This document shows positions 1-11,158 of a stretch of 64,000 nt of DNA, one piece after another. Made by a program: the position numbers and the translations under genes. The notes under the pieces were generated by a model, which was given only the letters and a program-made list of their open reading frames with translations, was not told where the DNA came from and made no database searches. Each line of letters opens with the position of its first letter. Position 1 is the stretch's first letter. The stretch comes from Serratia symbiotica. GTDB taxonomy: Bacteria; Pseudomonadota; Gammaproteobacteria; Enterobacterales; Enterobacteriaceae. The stretch covers positions 62,001 through 126,000 of the forward strand of contig FUHL01000001.1 of assembly GCA_900155695.1 (NCBI GenBank), given 5' to 3'.

Positions 1-1326
1 AGCAAGAACTACAAGCTAGATACCGATTAAATTAATTATTGATATATATCAAAATTGCTTGAGTTAATTTTGCAATACATGTCTTTTTTAAATAAAAACA
101 AAATATCTTTCTAATTTAAAATTATCTATAATAATGCCTAGATTGGCATCTATTTATAATGGATAAATAAATAAAATTTTTACAAATGATATTTGAATTC
201 CTTTCTTAAAAGGGTATTATAATGAAGTTATAGCAGCTAAAATAAATTATATTATCCCTTCAATAGATATTGAAGGGATTAGCTACTCATCAATAAATAA
301 TAGGCATTAAGCAATAGAAATGATTACTTATTAAATAACATAATGTTATTGATAGTTATAATTCACATCTTCTAAATATAGTTATTGCGCAATATGTTTA
401 AAGAAGTTATCTTATTAAATAATAATTTTACAAAACAAAATAACGTATTTCGTTTATTTTTAGGTTATGCTTTAATTATTTTATATATACTTATATTTTT
501 ATATACTGATATTTTATGTTTATTTTTTATCAGCGCCAAAATGTTAAATGCTAGAAATAATATAAAGCACTTATAAGTTATATATAAAAAAATACAATAT
601 TTTTTATTTTAACTTTTATATTGATTTTATTTTTCGAAAAAAAATTTTATTATTCCTAATCTTGATTTTATAAAAGATTAAATATTATTTTTTAATTGAC
701 TAAATATTAAAAGGAAAGTAAGAAATATTGAAATTTCTTGTCAGTCGCTAAGTCAGATCCTTTCTTAAAATTCATAATATTTAAAAATGTTATGTAAAGT
801 ATAAGGAAAATTATATTTTCTTTAATATCCATGATCATTATAATGGGAGCTTAAAATTTTTAGAAGTAATATTATACTAATAATAAAAAACTAATAATAA
901 AAATTATTCTAGAATAATGCAATTTTTATAAATGCATGAATATAAATATTTACAATTCATTTCTTCTTGAGATAGTATCACATTTATTTTAATTGCAAAA
1001 TGTGTTATTTTTGTGATTAATAAATTAAGAAAGAAATTTGTTTACATTAATAATAATTATAGGATATTAATCCTAACGTATAGAATATTACTTAAATAAA
1101 TTAAGCAATGATATCTTCGAATTTCATTTTTATACATTTTATATTATAGTTAAATATTTTACGGCAATATAATGTTTTTGATGACTTATTAAGTAATATA
1201 TCAGCAGATAATGCTAAATATTGTCTTAATTTATACACTATGATGATAATATATTGACTATATTAGCACAACATGACTAAAGTGGTACACTTCTATTTTA
1301 ATTTTGCTTCCACTGAGTAAGGATAG
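1..1326. other. A+T-rich spacer before minC, no gene recognised
   Basis: No convincing gene is seen. A 63-codon open frame at 385-576 starts with TTG, is made almost only of A+T-rich codons and resembles nothing I know. A 13-bp unit is repeated in tandem at 877-903. The stretch looks like eroded former coding or intergenic DNA. Confidence 0.6.
877..903. repeat. Short tandem repeat, 13-bp unit twice
   Basis: The unit ctaataataaaaa occurs at 877-889 and again at 891-903 (period 14). It is probably a replication-slippage duplication in spacer DNA; no function is suggested. Confidence 0.6.
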
Positions 1327-2007
1327 ATGTCACAATCGCCAATTGAATTAAAAGGTAGTAATTTCACCTTATCGGTTATTCATTTTTATACTTCAGAAAT
1401 CGAGGTAATACGTCAAGCGTTATTGAAAAAAATTGAGAAAGCGCCAAATTTATTAAAACATGCTCCTGTTGTGATGAACATTGCATTACTGGATGAAGAT
1501 GCGAACTGGAAAGCATTAAAGCAGGTTGTAGAAGAAACAGGTTTGCATGTAGTTGGTATCAGCGGATGCCGGGTAGATTGTCAGAAACAGACAATTATAC
1601 AAGCTGGGCTACCGATACTTAGCGAAGGGAAAGGTCATAAAATTTATGCGTTAAACACTATAGAAGAAAATGTCTTTTCTAAAGCATGCATTATTAATAC
1701 ACCTATACGCTCTGGACAACAGATTTATGCCAGAAATGGGGATTTGATTGTAGTTAGTAGTGTTAGTGCTGGCGCTGAACTGATTGCTGATGGCAATATT
1801 CATATATACGGCATGATGCGTGGTCGTGCTCTAGCAGGTGCCTCTGGTGATACACATTGTCAAATTTTTTGCATGCGCCTAAATGCTGAGCTACTATCTA
1901 TTGCAGGGCAGTATTGGTTAAGTGAACAGATCCCGTCTAATCACTTTGGAAAGGCAGTACAAGTTACACTATTAGATAATGCTTTAAACATACAACGTCT
2001 AAACTAA
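1327..2007 (+). CDS. minC: Septum site-determining protein MinC
   Basis: MinC blocks FtsZ ring assembly away from midcell when brought to the membrane by MinD. The 226-residue product (E. coli 231) has an N-terminal FtsZ-inhibiting domain (about 1-100) and a C-terminal beta-helix domain (about 120-226) with the conserved RSGQ (128-131) and [13 protein letters not shown] segments that dimerise and contact MinD. The linker between the domains is a few residues shorter than in E. coli. The ATG is preceded by an AAGGA ribosome-binding site at 1318-1322. It is first gene of minC-minD-minE, with minD 25 bp downstream. Assignment is certain from near end-to-end similarity. Confidence 0.97.
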   Translation: MSQSPIELKGSNFTLSVIHFYTSEIEVIRQALLKKIEKAPNLLKHAPVVMNIALLDEDANWKALKQVVEETGLHVVGISGCRVDCQKQTIIQAGLPILSEGKGHKIYALNTIEENVFSKACIINTPIRSGQQIYARNGDLIVVSSVSAGAELIADGNIHIYGMMRGRALAGASGDTHCQIFCMRLNAELLSIAGQYWLSEQIPSNHFGKAVQVTLLDNALNIQRLN

Positions 2008-2032
2008 GCCTTTTTGACAAGGAATCCATTTT

Positions 2033-2860
2033 ATGTCTCGCATTATTGTTGTTACATCGGGTAAGGGCGGTGTTGGTAAAACTACTTCAAGCGCAGCCAT
2101 TGCTACCGGCCTTGCCCAGAAAGGCAATAAAACAGTAGTGATAGATTTTGATATTGGCTTGCGTAATCTTGATTTAATTATGGGTTGCGAACGTCGAGTG
2201 GTATATGATTTTGTAAATGTTATTCAAGGTGATGCTACGTTACATCAAGCATTAATTAAGGATAAACGCACTGAAAATCTTTATATCTTACCAGCATCAC
2301 AAACACGTGATAAAGACGCTCTAACCCGTAAAGGTGTTGAAAAAATTCTTAATAATTTAAGTGAAATGGATTTCAATTTTGTAGTCTGTGATTCACCAGC
2401 CGGTATCGAAAATGGCGCATTAATGGCGCTTTATTTTGCTGATGAAGCAATCATCACTACTAATCCAGAAGTATCTTCTGTTCGTGATTCTGATCGGATC
2501 CTAGGTATTCTCGCTTCCAAATCACGCCGAGCTGAAATAGGTGCATTACCTATTAAAGAAAATCTGCTTCTTACTCGATATAACCCTTTTCGCGTTAATC
2601 GTGGGGATATGCTAAGTATGGAAGATGTATTGGAGATTTTATGTATTCCATTAGTAGGATTAATACCAGAAGATCAGTCTGTACTACGTGCGTCAAATCA
2701 AGGTGAACCTGTTATCCTTGATACTGAATCAGATGCAGGTAAAGCATATGACGATACAGTGAGACGTTTGTTGGGAGAAACGTGTCCATACCGATTCATT
2801 GAAGAAGAGAAGAAAGGTTTCCTAAAACGCATTTTTGGGGATAGATCATGGCCTTATTAG
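2033..2860 (+). CDS. minD: Septum site-determining ATPase MinD
   Basis: MinD is the membrane-cycling ATPase that recruits MinC and is released by MinE. The deviant Walker A motif KGGVGKTT is at residues 11-18 and the whole chain follows E. coli MinD closely. The product is 275 residues against 270 in E. coli because the usual end (FLKRLFGG then stop) is altered: a likely one-base deletion just before the stop shifts the frame, so the protein ends [11 protein letters not shown] and overlaps the first 13 bp of minE. The tail is the amphipathic membrane-targeting helix, so the extension may alter membrane affinity. RBS AAGGA precedes the ATG. Confidence 0.96.
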   Translation: MSRIIVVTSGKGGVGKTTSSAAIATGLAQKGNKTVVIDFDIGLRNLDLIMGCERRVVYDFVNVIQGDATLHQALIKDKRTENLYILPASQTRDKDALTRKGVEKILNNLSEMDFNFVVCDSPAGIENGALMALYFADEAIITTNPEVSSVRDSDRILGILASKSRRAEIGALPIKENLLLTRYNPFRVNRGDMLSMEDVLEILCIPLVGLIPEDQSVLRASNQGEPVILDTESDAGKAYDDTVRRLLGETCPYRFIEEEKKGFLKRIFGDRSWPY

Positions 2861-3117
2861 ACTTCTTTCTATCTCGTAAAAAACAGACAGCTAATATTGC
2901 TAAAGAGCGGCTACAGATTATCGTTGCAGAGCGCCGACGAGGGAATACGCAGCCTCCGTATTTGCCTGATTTAAAAAGAGATATTTTATCAGTAATTTGT
3001 AAGTATATTCAGATCGATTCAGACATGCTACATGTACAGTTTGAGCAAAAAGACGATGATATTTCAGTACTGGAACTCAACGTAACATTACCTGAGCGAG
3101 AATACAATGATAAATAA
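2848..3117 (+). CDS. minE: Cell division topological specificity factor MinE
   Basis: MinE stimulates MinD ATPase activity and makes the Min system oscillate from pole to pole. At 89 residues it matches the family length (E. coli 88). The N-terminal membrane-binding stretch [11 protein letters not shown] and the MinD-binding segment around [13 protein letters not shown] (about 19-31) are intact, followed by the dimerisation domain. Its start codon lies inside the 3' end of minD (13-bp overlap), so translation is probably coupled. The normal stop-spacer-start layout seen in E. coli is lost here. Confidence 0.96.
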   Translation: MALLDFFLSRKKQTANIAKERLQIIVAERRRGNTQPPYLPDLKRDILSVICKYIQIDSDMLHVQFEQKDDDISVLELNVTLPEREYNDK

Positions 3118-3132
3118 ACATAATTTAGAATA

Positions 3133-3163
3133 GCGCTTTATTGTATTTTAGAGCGCGACTTTT
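3133..3163 (+). terminator. Probable terminator of minCDE
   Basis: Seven-base stem gcgcttt (3133-3139) pairs with agagcgc (3150-3156, one G-U), loop of ten, followed by gactttt. It lies 15 bp after the minE stop. Confidence 0.5.
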
Positions 3164-4002
3164 ATAAATACATGCAATAGATTAATTAATAGTATTAACA
3201 TTTAGCGCTTTTCATAAATATTTATAACTAGAATAGTTTCTTCTATATTAGTTTTAATCATTATTAAAATTTATTATTTTTAATAACTTAAGTTATTTAT
3301 TAATATATTATAAGATGCATAAATATAAGGCTGTAATCTCTATTATATGTTAAATAGGCAAAAGAAGGTTTGATAAGATTTTATACATATTTTCTAGAAG
3401 CTGCGATAATATCGACTAAAATATATTAATATCATATATCTATAATAATTAGCAAAAGGCATGACAGACTCATTTTATGATGTCGTCATTATTGTTAAAA
3501 GTAATATTTTAAATATATAAATATTTATCAATATTTTATGAAAAATATTAGCTTCATTCTAAGAAGATGCAATTTTAATATTTAATTTAATTACAAATTC
3601 AATTAAAATAGTAGTATAGTATACTATCACATATACATTCTATTACTATTTTATTAATACAGTAGAATTTATATGATAAATCAATAATATAATTTAGTAT
3701 TTAATCAATGTTATACTTCATTGCTTAATTTAACACACGTTATCTAGTTATACAAATTTAATGGTATAAAAATTCATACACGATTTTGTATAGAATTTAC
3801 TTATATTTTATAAATTTTAGCATCGTTTTTTAAACTGAGCATGGTTTATTTATTAAAATATAGTCTGTATAACCAAGTTCTTCTTTTGATGCTATATAGT
3901 ACATAGTAATTATTTTTAGGCAATCACTATTGTAGTAATGATGTCAAACATCTAGAAATATAATTTATAAGGTAATATATAAAATAGCGATTTATATATC
4001 TT
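3164..4002. other. A+T-rich spacer between minE and dapD
   Basis: No gene or fossil could be recognised. Near its right end an A+T-only inverted repeat (3975-3983 with 3991-3999) could help end dapD transcription from the other strand, but it has no G+C core. Confidence 0.5.
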
Positions 4003-4827
4003 TTAATCAAGATTTCGCAAAAGTGCATTTATACCTATTTTGCTGCGTGTTTTTGCATCAACTTTTTTAACGATGATTGCACTATATAGACTGTAATAGC
4101 CATCTTTTGAGGGCATATTACCTGCAACTACCACTGATCCAGCCGGTATGCGGCCGTAATACACTTTACTAGTTTCTCGATCATAGATACGAGTACTTTG
4201 ACTGAGGTAAACACCCATAGAAATTACAGAACCTTCTTCTACAACTACTCCCTCAACTACTTCAGAACGTGCACCGACAAAGCAATTATCTTCAATTATG
4301 GTGGGATTAGATTGTAAAGGTTCTAGTACACCACCAATACCGACCCCACCGGATAAATGAACATTTTTTCCAATTTGAGCACATGATCCAACAGTAGCCC
4401 AAGCATCCACCATAGTGCCTTCATCAATATAGGCGCCGATGTTAACATAAGATGGCATGAGTATAGTGTTACGAGCAAGAAATGCTCCTTTCCGCACACT
4501 GGCAGGCGGAACTACACGGCAACCTGCTTTTTGGAAACGTGTTTCGTCATAATCTGTAAACTTCATTGGTATTTTATCATAATATAGTGTGTCTGCGCCT
4601 TCTATTACCTTGTTGTCTTTAATTCTAAAATATAGTAGTACCGCCTTTTTCAACCATTGATGGGTTAGCCATTGACCATTTTTTTTCTCGGCAATACGAA
4701 GTATACCCTTATCTAACAGGTCAATTACTTTTAACACTGCTTTGCAGGTTACTATATCTGCGTTTTTTGGAGTTATCTCTCTAAGATGTTTAAAAGCTTT
4801 TTCAATATCGTTTTGTAATTTATGCAT
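4003..4827 (-). CDS. dapD: Tetrahydrodipicolinate N-succinyltransferase DapD
   Basis: DapD transfers succinyl from succinyl-CoA to tetrahydrodipicolinate in the lysine/meso-diaminopimelate pathway, supplying peptidoglycan and lysine. The 274-residue product equals the E. coli length. The left-handed beta-helix hexapeptide repeats run through the centre ([50 protein letters not shown]) and the C-terminal [17 protein letters not shown] segment is intact. In relatives glnD lies between map and dapD on this strand; here that position holds only glnD remnants. Confidence 0.97.
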   Translation of the reverse strand: MHKLQNDIEKAFKHLREITPKNADIVTCKAVLKVIDLLDKGILRIAEKKNGQWLTHQWLKKAVLLYFRIKDNKVIEGADTLYYDKIPMKFTDYDETRFQKAGCRVVPPASVRKGAFLARNTILMPSYVNIGAYIDEGTMVDAWATVGSCAQIGKNVHLSGGVGIGGVLEPLQSNPTIIEDNCFVGARSEVVEGVVVEEGSVISMGVYLSQSTRIYDRETSKVYYGRIPAGSVVVAGNMPSKDGYYSLYSAIIVKKVDAKTRSKIGINALLRNLD

Positions 4828-5010
4828 GCTTTAATTTGTCCTGTTCTGTTCTATAAACCGTTACGTTTTGATTGTACTGAAAATGTATCTGAATTAGATG
4901 AATTTGTAATTATGGATTGCCGAGGATTACAATAGACTAAATTTATAGATGAGTTAATACAATATTAACTATTTAGCATATGTTACATTGTATCTTTTAG
5001 ACCGCAATGT

Positions 5011-6040
5011 CAACTCAAAGAGTTGAAGCTTTCTTGTTATTCTATTAACTAGTTTATTATGAAACTATAATTTATATAAAAATTATTACTTTCGTAATAG
5101 TTATATTCCTATGTGGGAATAGATCACAGTAACGTAAGAAAAATTTTACGTTCGCGAAATATTGCTGGCCCATAATTATCTTTTTATTAAAATAGAAATT
5201 GTATATCAGTTCATAAATAATCGCACATGCGAATATTGAAAGCTTGCAAACCATAAAATGGCAGACTACACGCATATTAGATTGGTATATATACATATAT
5301 CGATACGAATGTTGATAATCAGGCTGCTCATTCAGTCTAGTAAATAAAGTTGCTGATTTAACAATTATGTAGTGAGTATTATCAGCTAACTAGCTCAGTA
5401 TATGGCGCGAAGATAATAAGCGTTTTATCGATTTGATATTTAGTGCAATAAATAACGCGTATTTTGATATATTGAATATGAAAAAAGCATAATAATTATA
5501 ATTTATAATGGCATATACAATTCCGTATCTTTAATTTATGTCTAATGTAATAGCGTAGTTATTTTTGATAGAGAAATATAGCTGGTGTATTTAATTTAAC
5601 GATTGACAAATTAATAAATTGTTAGTGTGGTGGAGGGTAAGGCAAGCATAGGAGTAATATACCTTATTTTTTAGATATATTAAATCAAATAAATATACTG
5701 TGTTGTTTTGTTAGATTTATAAATAAATAGATTATTATGTTATACATAACATAGAAGTAGACAATGATCAATAGCAGAAGACATTTCTAAGCAGATAATT
5801 TAGATTGGTAGTAGAGTCCTGCCTAGTCAAGTTAACAGATGCGTGATCTGCGAGGTCGAGTATGCCGTTTTCTATGCGCTTTGTAATTGAATATTGACTG
5901 ACAAGAGCTTTAACAAAATTATCGAATATTTTTAAAAAAATAGTCGTTAATTGTAATAATAGATACAGTGCTATCTTATAGCCGATCACAAGTGATCCTT
6001 AACTAGAAGGATTGAACCCTTCTAATTTTTGGTGATATGT
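5011..6040 (-). pseudogene. glnD: Fossil of glnD (PII uridylyltransferase)
   Basis: Between map and dapD, where enterobacteria carry glnD on this strand, there are eroded but colinear matches to GlnD. At 5768-5989 the translation contains LTTIFLKIFDNFVKAL, comparable with E. coli LNQMLLQLFDEAILAL, then RIENGILDLADHAS and LTRQ...LLRN, comparable with LRGTLIDLRDET and FMRQ...MVRN; after RN the match (SSAI against NSAI) continues in another frame. At 5011-5033 RKLQLFEL resembles the C-terminal ACT-domain start RKSFLELI. An open frame at 5072-5296 occupies the place of the first ACT domain, but its alignment is weak. Many stops and frameshifts show it cannot encode GlnD. The interval is about 1.7 kb against about 2.7 kb for the gene. 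Confidence 0.62.
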
Positions 6041-6532
6041 ATATGATATGTTTTGTAATAATATAAGACTAAAATAGATACACAGATATTTGGTTTAAAG
6101 TTTTTTATAATTATATTATAGAGGCCTTATATTGCGCTATATTAGCATTTTAGTGCCTATAAGAATAGGATTGTGGCAGTATTTTTACATTTAAAGGTAT
6201 CACATAAGCTTTTGCACCCTCAAGAGAATGAAGAGAATGCAAATACAGAAACTGTATTATATAAAACATACATATAGTAAAGTGCGTGTGTAACTAATAC
6301 AGTAAAAACTTTGATTAGATATTTTATCAGGAAATGTTCTTCCAGTTTGTAACTGGCGTAATTAAGTAATATTTTAAATCTATTTAATTTTTGACTTCAA
6401 TTAGCTTAAAATATCACATTAAATATGTGTGTATTGTTAATTCTATTCAACTTTTTATCTCATGATAGCATGCGATTTCTATGGAATTTGTCAGTGGCCT
6501 ATCTATGGAGCTGTAAAAGTGTAGTATGATCC

Positions 6533-7330
6533 TTACCTCGTGTGCATAATGATCTTGGGTATTGTGTCGTCTTTACGCCAGGTCATTATCTCACAGCCTT
6601 TATTTGTTACCAAAATTGTATGCTCATACTGCGCCGACAGGCTACGATCTCTAGTTTTGACTGTCCAACCATCTTTCAATGTGTAAATGCAGTCATTACC
6701 AGCGTTAACCATGGGTTCTATAGTAAATGCCATACCTTCTTGCAGTGTTATGCCAGCAGCATTATCCGTTGCATGGTGAAGCACCTGTGGTGCTTCGTGA
6801 AATTTCGTACCGATACCATGTCCGCAGTATTCGCGTACTACGGAGAATTTTTCTATTTCAACAAATGTTTGTATCTCTTTACCTAAGTGGTGTAGGTCAA
6901 GGCCGGGTTTGACCATTTTTATCGCTCGATACAGGCTTTGTTGCGTTGTGTGACATAGATGATTACCTAATATAGTTGGCCTTCCTAAAAAAAACATTTT
7001 GGAGGTGTCGCCATGAAAACCATCTTTAATAACCGTCACATCAATATTAACGATATCTCCATCTTTTAGAACTTGTTTATCGCTTGGAATGCCATGACAT
7101 ACTACGTCATTTACTGAGATACACACAGATTTTGGGAAGCCATTATAACCTAGGCAAGCTGGTATAGCCTTTTGTTCGTAGATAATATGTGTATAACAAA
7201 TACGATCTAACTCAGCAGTCGTAATACCAGATTTAATATGTGGTTCAACTATATCTAGTACTTCAGCGGCCAGAGAACCGACTACACGCATTTTTTGTAT
7301 TTCAGCAGGTGTTTTAATTGAGATAGCCAT
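6533..7330 (-). CDS. map: Methionine aminopeptidase Map
   Basis: Map removes the N-terminal methionine from nascent proteins. The start is set at the ATG giving MAISIKTP, which matches the E. coli N-terminus; a frame-extending upstream ATG would add nine residues with no counterpart. The 265-residue product (E. coli 264) keeps the metalloprotease core: CHGIP, the metal ligands in NIDVTVIKDGFHGDTSKMF (two Asp), GHGIG (His), FTIEPM (Glu) and SAQYEHT (Glu). It is divergent from rpsB, the usual arrangement. Confidence 0.97.
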   Translation of the reverse strand: MAISIKTPAEIQKMRVVGSLAAEVLDIVEPHIKSGITTAELDRICYTHIIYEQKAIPACLGYNGFPKSVCISVNDVVCHGIPSDKQVLKDGDIVNIDVTVIKDGFHGDTSKMFFLGRPTILGNHLCHTTQQSLYRAIKMVKPGLDLHHLGKEIQTFVEIEKFSVVREYCGHGIGTKFHEAPQVLHHATDNAAGITLQEGMAFTIEPMVNAGNDCIYTLKDGWTVKTRDRSLSAQYEHTILVTNKGCEIMTWRKDDTIPKIIMHTR

Positions 7331-7504
7331 AAAGTGAGTCCGTAAGTATTTTTTCATTGAAACTAGTACTTATAGCTAATTATATCATCCGAGCTTGTAA
7401 TTGCCAAATTTCATTATCCGATGCATGCTTAAATTAAATAAAATTTATAATATATATTGATTTTATGGTATAAGATATATTTTTAGATATTTTGTTCTTT
7501 AATG

Positions 7505-7677
7505 ATCGTGAACGATCACGATAATTACTTAAATACTTTAACTGCACTCATATTGTGTAAAAACACACATGTATCGGCACATAAATCGGGGTGCTTTACG
7601 GTGATTTTTCATTTTAAAGTCGATGTTATGGGATGCATGGAGGCATAACCCCAATTCATTTTATTAGAGGTTTAATC
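7505..7677 (+). promoter_or_regulatory. rpsB leader, probable S2 autoregulatory region
   Basis: The leader keeps a block closely resembling the E. coli rpsB 5' UTR: a ggaggcataaccccaa element at about 7639-7654 within a foldable region (gttatg 7625-7630 pairs with cataac 7644-7649; ggggt at about 7586 can pair with acccc 7648-7652). Upstream, a perfect 7-bp hairpin lies at 7505-7522. In E. coli ribosomal protein S2 represses rpsB-tsf by binding this leader. Conservation in an otherwise decayed spacer supports a retained function, but the fold is my reading by eye. Confidence 0.6.
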
Positions 7678-8403
7678 ATGGCAACTGTTTCTATGCGCGA
7701 TATGCTTAAGGCCGGCGTTCACTTTGGTCACCAGACTCGTTACTGGAATCCAAAGATGAAATCTTTTATTTTCGGTACGCGTAATAAAGTACACATTATT
7801 AACCTTGAAAAAACTCTACCCATGTTTAACGATGCTTTAGCTGAATTAACTAAGATCGCTTCTAATAAGGGTAAAATTCTATTCGTTGGCACTAAGCGCG
7901 CAGCAAGCGAATCAGTGAAAGAAGCGGCACACAATTGTAACCAATATTTCGTTAATCATCGCTGGTTAGGTGGTATGTTAACTAATTGGAAGACTGTGCG
8001 TCAATCAATTAAACGATTGAAAGATCTAGACATTCAATCTCAAGATGGCACCTTTGACAAGTTAACTAAGAAAGAAGCACTGATGCGTAGTCGCGAGCTA
8101 GCTAAACTAGAAAATTCACTAGCCGGCATTAAGGATATGGGGGGGCTTCCTGATGCTTTATTCGTCATTGATGCGGATTACGAACATATTGCAATTCAAG
8201 AAGCGAATAACTTAGGTATACCGGTGTTCTCTATAGTTGATACGAACTCTGATCCAGATAGAGTAAACTTTATTATACCAGGAAATGATGACGCAATCCG
8301 TGCAGTTAATCTGTACTTGATTACTGTTGCAGCTGCAGTCAATAAAGGTCGTTCTCAATATCTATCAGTTCAGCAAGAAGACAGTTTCATAGAATCTGAA
8401 TAA
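7678..8403 (+). CDS. rpsB: 30S ribosomal protein S2
   Basis: S2 is a late-assembling protein of the small subunit needed for S1 binding. The start at 7678 ([19 protein letters not shown]) gives exactly the E. coli length of 241 residues and has AGAGG seven bases upstream; an in-frame earlier ATG at 7633 falls inside the regulatory leader and is rejected. The signature [16 protein letters not shown] and the C-terminal region [17 protein letters not shown] are intact. It heads the rpsB-tsf pair. Confidence 0.98.
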   Translation: MATVSMRDMLKAGVHFGHQTRYWNPKMKSFIFGTRNKVHIINLEKTLPMFNDALAELTKIASNKGKILFVGTKRAASESVKEAAHNCNQYFVNHRWLGGMLTNWKTVRQSIKRLKDLDIQSQDGTFDKLTKKEALMRSRELAKLENSLAGIKDMGGLPDALFVIDADYEHIAIQEANNLGIPVFSIVDTNSDPDRVNFIIPGNDDAIRAVNLYLITVAAAVNKGRSQYLSVQQEDSFIESE

Positions 8404-8535
8404 TGAAGGAATATTCATCACTGCTATATCCTTATTATCCAGGTACAATATATATTGGTGAGAGATGTTATAGGTCTGCTTTTGCTTTTATACATGAGAC
8501 GTCTTTCTGTATGATGATATAATTGAGGAAAAAAA

Positions 8536-9387
8536 ATGGTTAATATTACTATTGATCTAGTAAAAGAACTACGTGATCGTACTAATGCTGGTGTGATGGA
8601 TTGTAAAGAAGAACTGATTAAATCTCATGGCGATATAGAACTTGCAATAGAAAACATGCGCAAATCTGGTGCCATAAAAGCAGCAAAAAAAGCAGGCAAC
8701 CTTGCTGCTGATGGTGTAATAAAAATCAAGATAGAAGGCAATTATGGTCTCATTTTAGAAATTAATTGCCAGACTGATTTTGTTGCTAAATCACCTACTT
8801 TTCAAGCATTTGCGAATCAAGTATTACATACTGCAATGATAGATAAAATCACTGATATTAACTTGTTAAAATTGCATTTTCAAAAAGAAACTATTGAACT
8901 CGTTGCAAAAATTGGTGAAAACATCAATATTCGTCGCGTAGCTTATTTAGAAGGTGAAGTGCTAGAAAGTTATCTTCATGGTCTACATATCGGTGTTTTA
9001 ATCGCTGCGAAAGGTGCTGATAAAGAAATTGTTAAGAAAATTGCTATGCATGTTGCCGCGAGCAAACCTGAATGCATCAATCCAGAAGATCTGTCATCTG
9101 ACCTATTAGCAAAAGAACATCAAATTCAATTGGAAATTGCCATGCAGTCTGATAAAGCAAAAAATATTGCAGAAAAAATGGTTCAAGGCCGTATGAAGAA
9201 ATTCACTCATGACATTTCTTTGATTTATCAACCTTTCATTATGGATTCAAGTAAGACTGTTGGTCAAGTATTAAAAGAGCATAATGCTGATATCAGCAAT
9301 TTTATCCGTTTTGAAGTAGGAGAAGGTATCAAGAAATCTGAAATTAATTTTGTTTCTGAAGTGGCAGAAATTAAAAAACATTGTTAA
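8536..9387 (+). CDS. tsf: Elongation factor Ts
   Basis: EF-Ts is the guanine nucleotide exchange factor that recycles EF-Tu. The 283-residue product equals the E. coli length. Visible are the N-terminal EF-Tu-binding domain with [13 protein letters not shown] (about 11-23), the core TDFVAKS motif in [13 protein letters not shown] (about 77-89) and the C-terminal module. It follows rpsB by 132 bp as in the conserved operon, with an AGGA site before the ATG. Confidence 0.98.
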   Translation: MVNITIDLVKELRDRTNAGVMDCKEELIKSHGDIELAIENMRKSGAIKAAKKAGNLAADGVIKIKIEGNYGLILEINCQTDFVAKSPTFQAFANQVLHTAMIDKITDINLLKLHFQKETIELVAKIGENINIRRVAYLEGEVLESYLHGLHIGVLIAAKGADKEIVKKIAMHVAASKPECINPEDLSSDLLAKEHQIQLEIAMQSDKAKNIAEKMVQGRMKKFTHDISLIYQPFIMDSSKTVGQVLKEHNADISNFIRFEVGEGIKKSEINFVSEVAEIKKHC

Positions 9388-9522
9388 GAGTGATTCATAA
9401 ATACGATAATGAGTAGTTCTCTATTGTTTAGTAAAGTATTGCAATTATGATAACCGAGATAGAATCGTACTTATATCCAGCATATTTTATTTTTTTACCT
9501 ATTGCCTCTTAGGAAAAACATG

Positions 9523-10254
9523 ATGTTAACCAATGCAAAACCCGTCTATAAACGTATTTTGCTAAAACTGAGTGGTGAAGCCTTGCAGGGTCAAGAAGGT
9601 TTTGGTATAGACTTTAGAGTTTTAGATCGTATAGCTTTGGAAATAAAAGAGTTACTCAAGCTGGAGATACAAGTCAGTGTTGTAATTGGAGGAGGAAATT
9701 TGTTTCGTGGCTCAGGTTTAGCACAGGCTGGTATGAACCGTGTTGTAGGCGATCATATGGGAATGTTAGCTACTGTTATGAATGGTCTAGCTATGCGCGA
9801 TGCATTACATCGTGTCGATGTGAACGCCAGACTTATGTCTGCAATTCCATTGAACGGTGTATGCGATAACTATAGTTGGGCAGCAGCGATTAGCCTGTTA
9901 CGTAATAATCGTGTAGTGATTTTCTCAGCTGGTACAGGAAACCCATTTTTTACTACTGATTCTGCCGCTTGCCTGCGTGGTATTGAAATCGAAGCTGATG
10001 TAGTATTAAAAGCAACTAAAGTTTCTGGTGTATATTCTTCTGATCCATTTAAAAATCCGGATGCAACGTTATATCAAAAATTAACCTATCAGAATGTTCT
10101 AGAGCGTGAATTAACAGTGATGGATTTAGCGGCCTTTACACTAGCTCGAGATCACTCTCTCCCTATTTGTGTGTTCAATATCAATAAAATTGGTGCACTA
10201 CACCGTGTAGTTATGGGTAAAAATGAAGGTACCTTAATTTGCAAATCAGTCTAG
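9523..10254 (+). CDS. pyrH: UMP kinase PyrH
   Basis: PyrH phosphorylates UMP to UDP. The product closely follows E. coli PyrH: KLSGEAL near the start, the [11 protein letters not shown] loop, [20 protein letters not shown], and [31 protein letters not shown]. Two adjacent ATGs (9520 and 9523) are possible; 9523 ([11 protein letters not shown]) aligns with the E. coli start [11 protein letters not shown] and sits eight bases after AGGA. Part of the rpsB-tsf-pyrH-frr block. Confidence 0.97.
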   Translation: MLTNAKPVYKRILLKLSGEALQGQEGFGIDFRVLDRIALEIKELLKLEIQVSVVIGGGNLFRGSGLAQAGMNRVVGDHMGMLATVMNGLAMRDALHRVDVNARLMSAIPLNGVCDNYSWAAAISLLRNNRVVIFSAGTGNPFFTTDSAACLRGIEIEADVVLKATKVSGVYSSDPFKNPDATLYQKLTYQNVLERELTVMDLAAFTLARDHSLPICVFNINKIGALHRVVMGKNEGTLICKSV

Positions 10255-10452
10255 TAAATACTAATACTTCATTGTGGGTATTAACTATGTATCAAGTGAC
10301 ATCAATACAGATGAATTGAATAAGTTGCTATATATAATATATTTCTTTCAAGCGCTGCTAAATTCTGAATTTTTATTTACGATGCTTGATGAGAATAAAT
10401 AGGTAATATTTATGTTTATCCTACCACATAACCGGTTTTTAGGTTTATAAAC

Positions 10453-11010
10453 ATGATTAATGAAATAAAACAAGATTTAGATATACGCATGGCAAAAAGC
10501 GTAAAAGCATTCAAAAATCAAATAGGTAAAATGCGTACTGGCCGCGCTTCTCCAAGCGTATTAGATGGTATAATGGTAGAATATTATGGCAAAATTACTC
10601 CATTACGTCACTTGGCTAGTATTACTGTTATAGATTCTCGAACTTTAGCAATTCATTTATTTGATGTTTCGTTATGCGCTGCCGTTGAAAAAGCCATCAT
10701 ATCTTCAGATATGGGTTTCAATCCAAATTCAGTGGGTAGTGTTATTCATGTTCCCTTTGCACCTGTCACTGAACAACGTCGTAAGGATTTGATTAAAATG
10801 GTGCGTGCTGAAGCTGAACAGGCGCGAATAGCAATACGGAATATACGCCGTGATGCTAATGACAAAATAAAAATTTTACTAAAAGAGAAAGAAATTAGTG
10901 AAGATATTGATCGCAGTTATCAAGCGGAAATTCAGAAAATGGCCGATGCCTATATTAAGCAACTTGATATTTCGTTGATAAACAAAGAAAAAGAACTATT
11001 AAATTTTTAA
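10453..11010 (+). CDS. frr: Ribosome recycling factor
   Basis: RRF splits post-termination ribosomes together with EF-G. The 185-residue product equals the E. coli length; the long helices of domain I carry the conserved [21 protein letters not shown] region (about 24-44), and [19 protein letters not shown]-type sequence near 117-140 is well kept. A strong terminator follows 20 bp after the stop, separating this gene from dxr. Confidence 0.98.
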   Translation: MINEIKQDLDIRMAKSVKAFKNQIGKMRTGRASPSVLDGIMVEYYGKITPLRHLASITVIDSRTLAIHLFDVSLCAAVEKAIISSDMGFNPNSVGSVIHVPFAPVTEQRRKDLIKMVRAEAEQARIAIRNIRRDANDKIKILLKEKEISEDIDRSYQAEIQKMADAYIKQLDISLINKEKELLNF

Positions 11011-11029
11011 TTAATATTCGAGAATAAAT

Positions 11030-11063
11030 ATAAAGCGTCGCTTAAGCGGCGCTTTATATTTTT
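11030..11063 (+). terminator. Rho-independent terminator after frr
   Basis: Twelve-base stem ataaagcgtcgc (11030-11041) with gcggcgctttat (11046-11057), one G-U pair, TTAA loop, followed by atttttat. It is the strongest terminator in the window and closes the rpsB-frr block. Confidence 0.88.
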
Positions 11064-11158
11064 ATATATAGTTTTTAGCTCTAAAAAATATTTTTAATAC
11101 GTGTTAGATAAAGTAGCATACTAAGGTGCCTTCTCGGAGAGCAATTCAAGGTGGGTGA

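Noticed and set aside
385-576. 63-codon open frame upstream of minC
   Set aside because: TTG start, composition of random A+T-rich DNA, no recognisable similarity and no ribosome-binding site.
6003-6031. Hairpin tagaagg/ccttcta followed by attttt, terminator-like on the plus strand
   Set aside because: It lies inside the glnD fossil with no plus-strand gene before it; probably incidental.
7441-7500. Candidate sigma-70 promoter upstream of rpsB
   Set aside because: TTGATT and TATATT-like hexamers exist but at poor spacing, and such hexamers are everywhere in this A+T-rich DNA.
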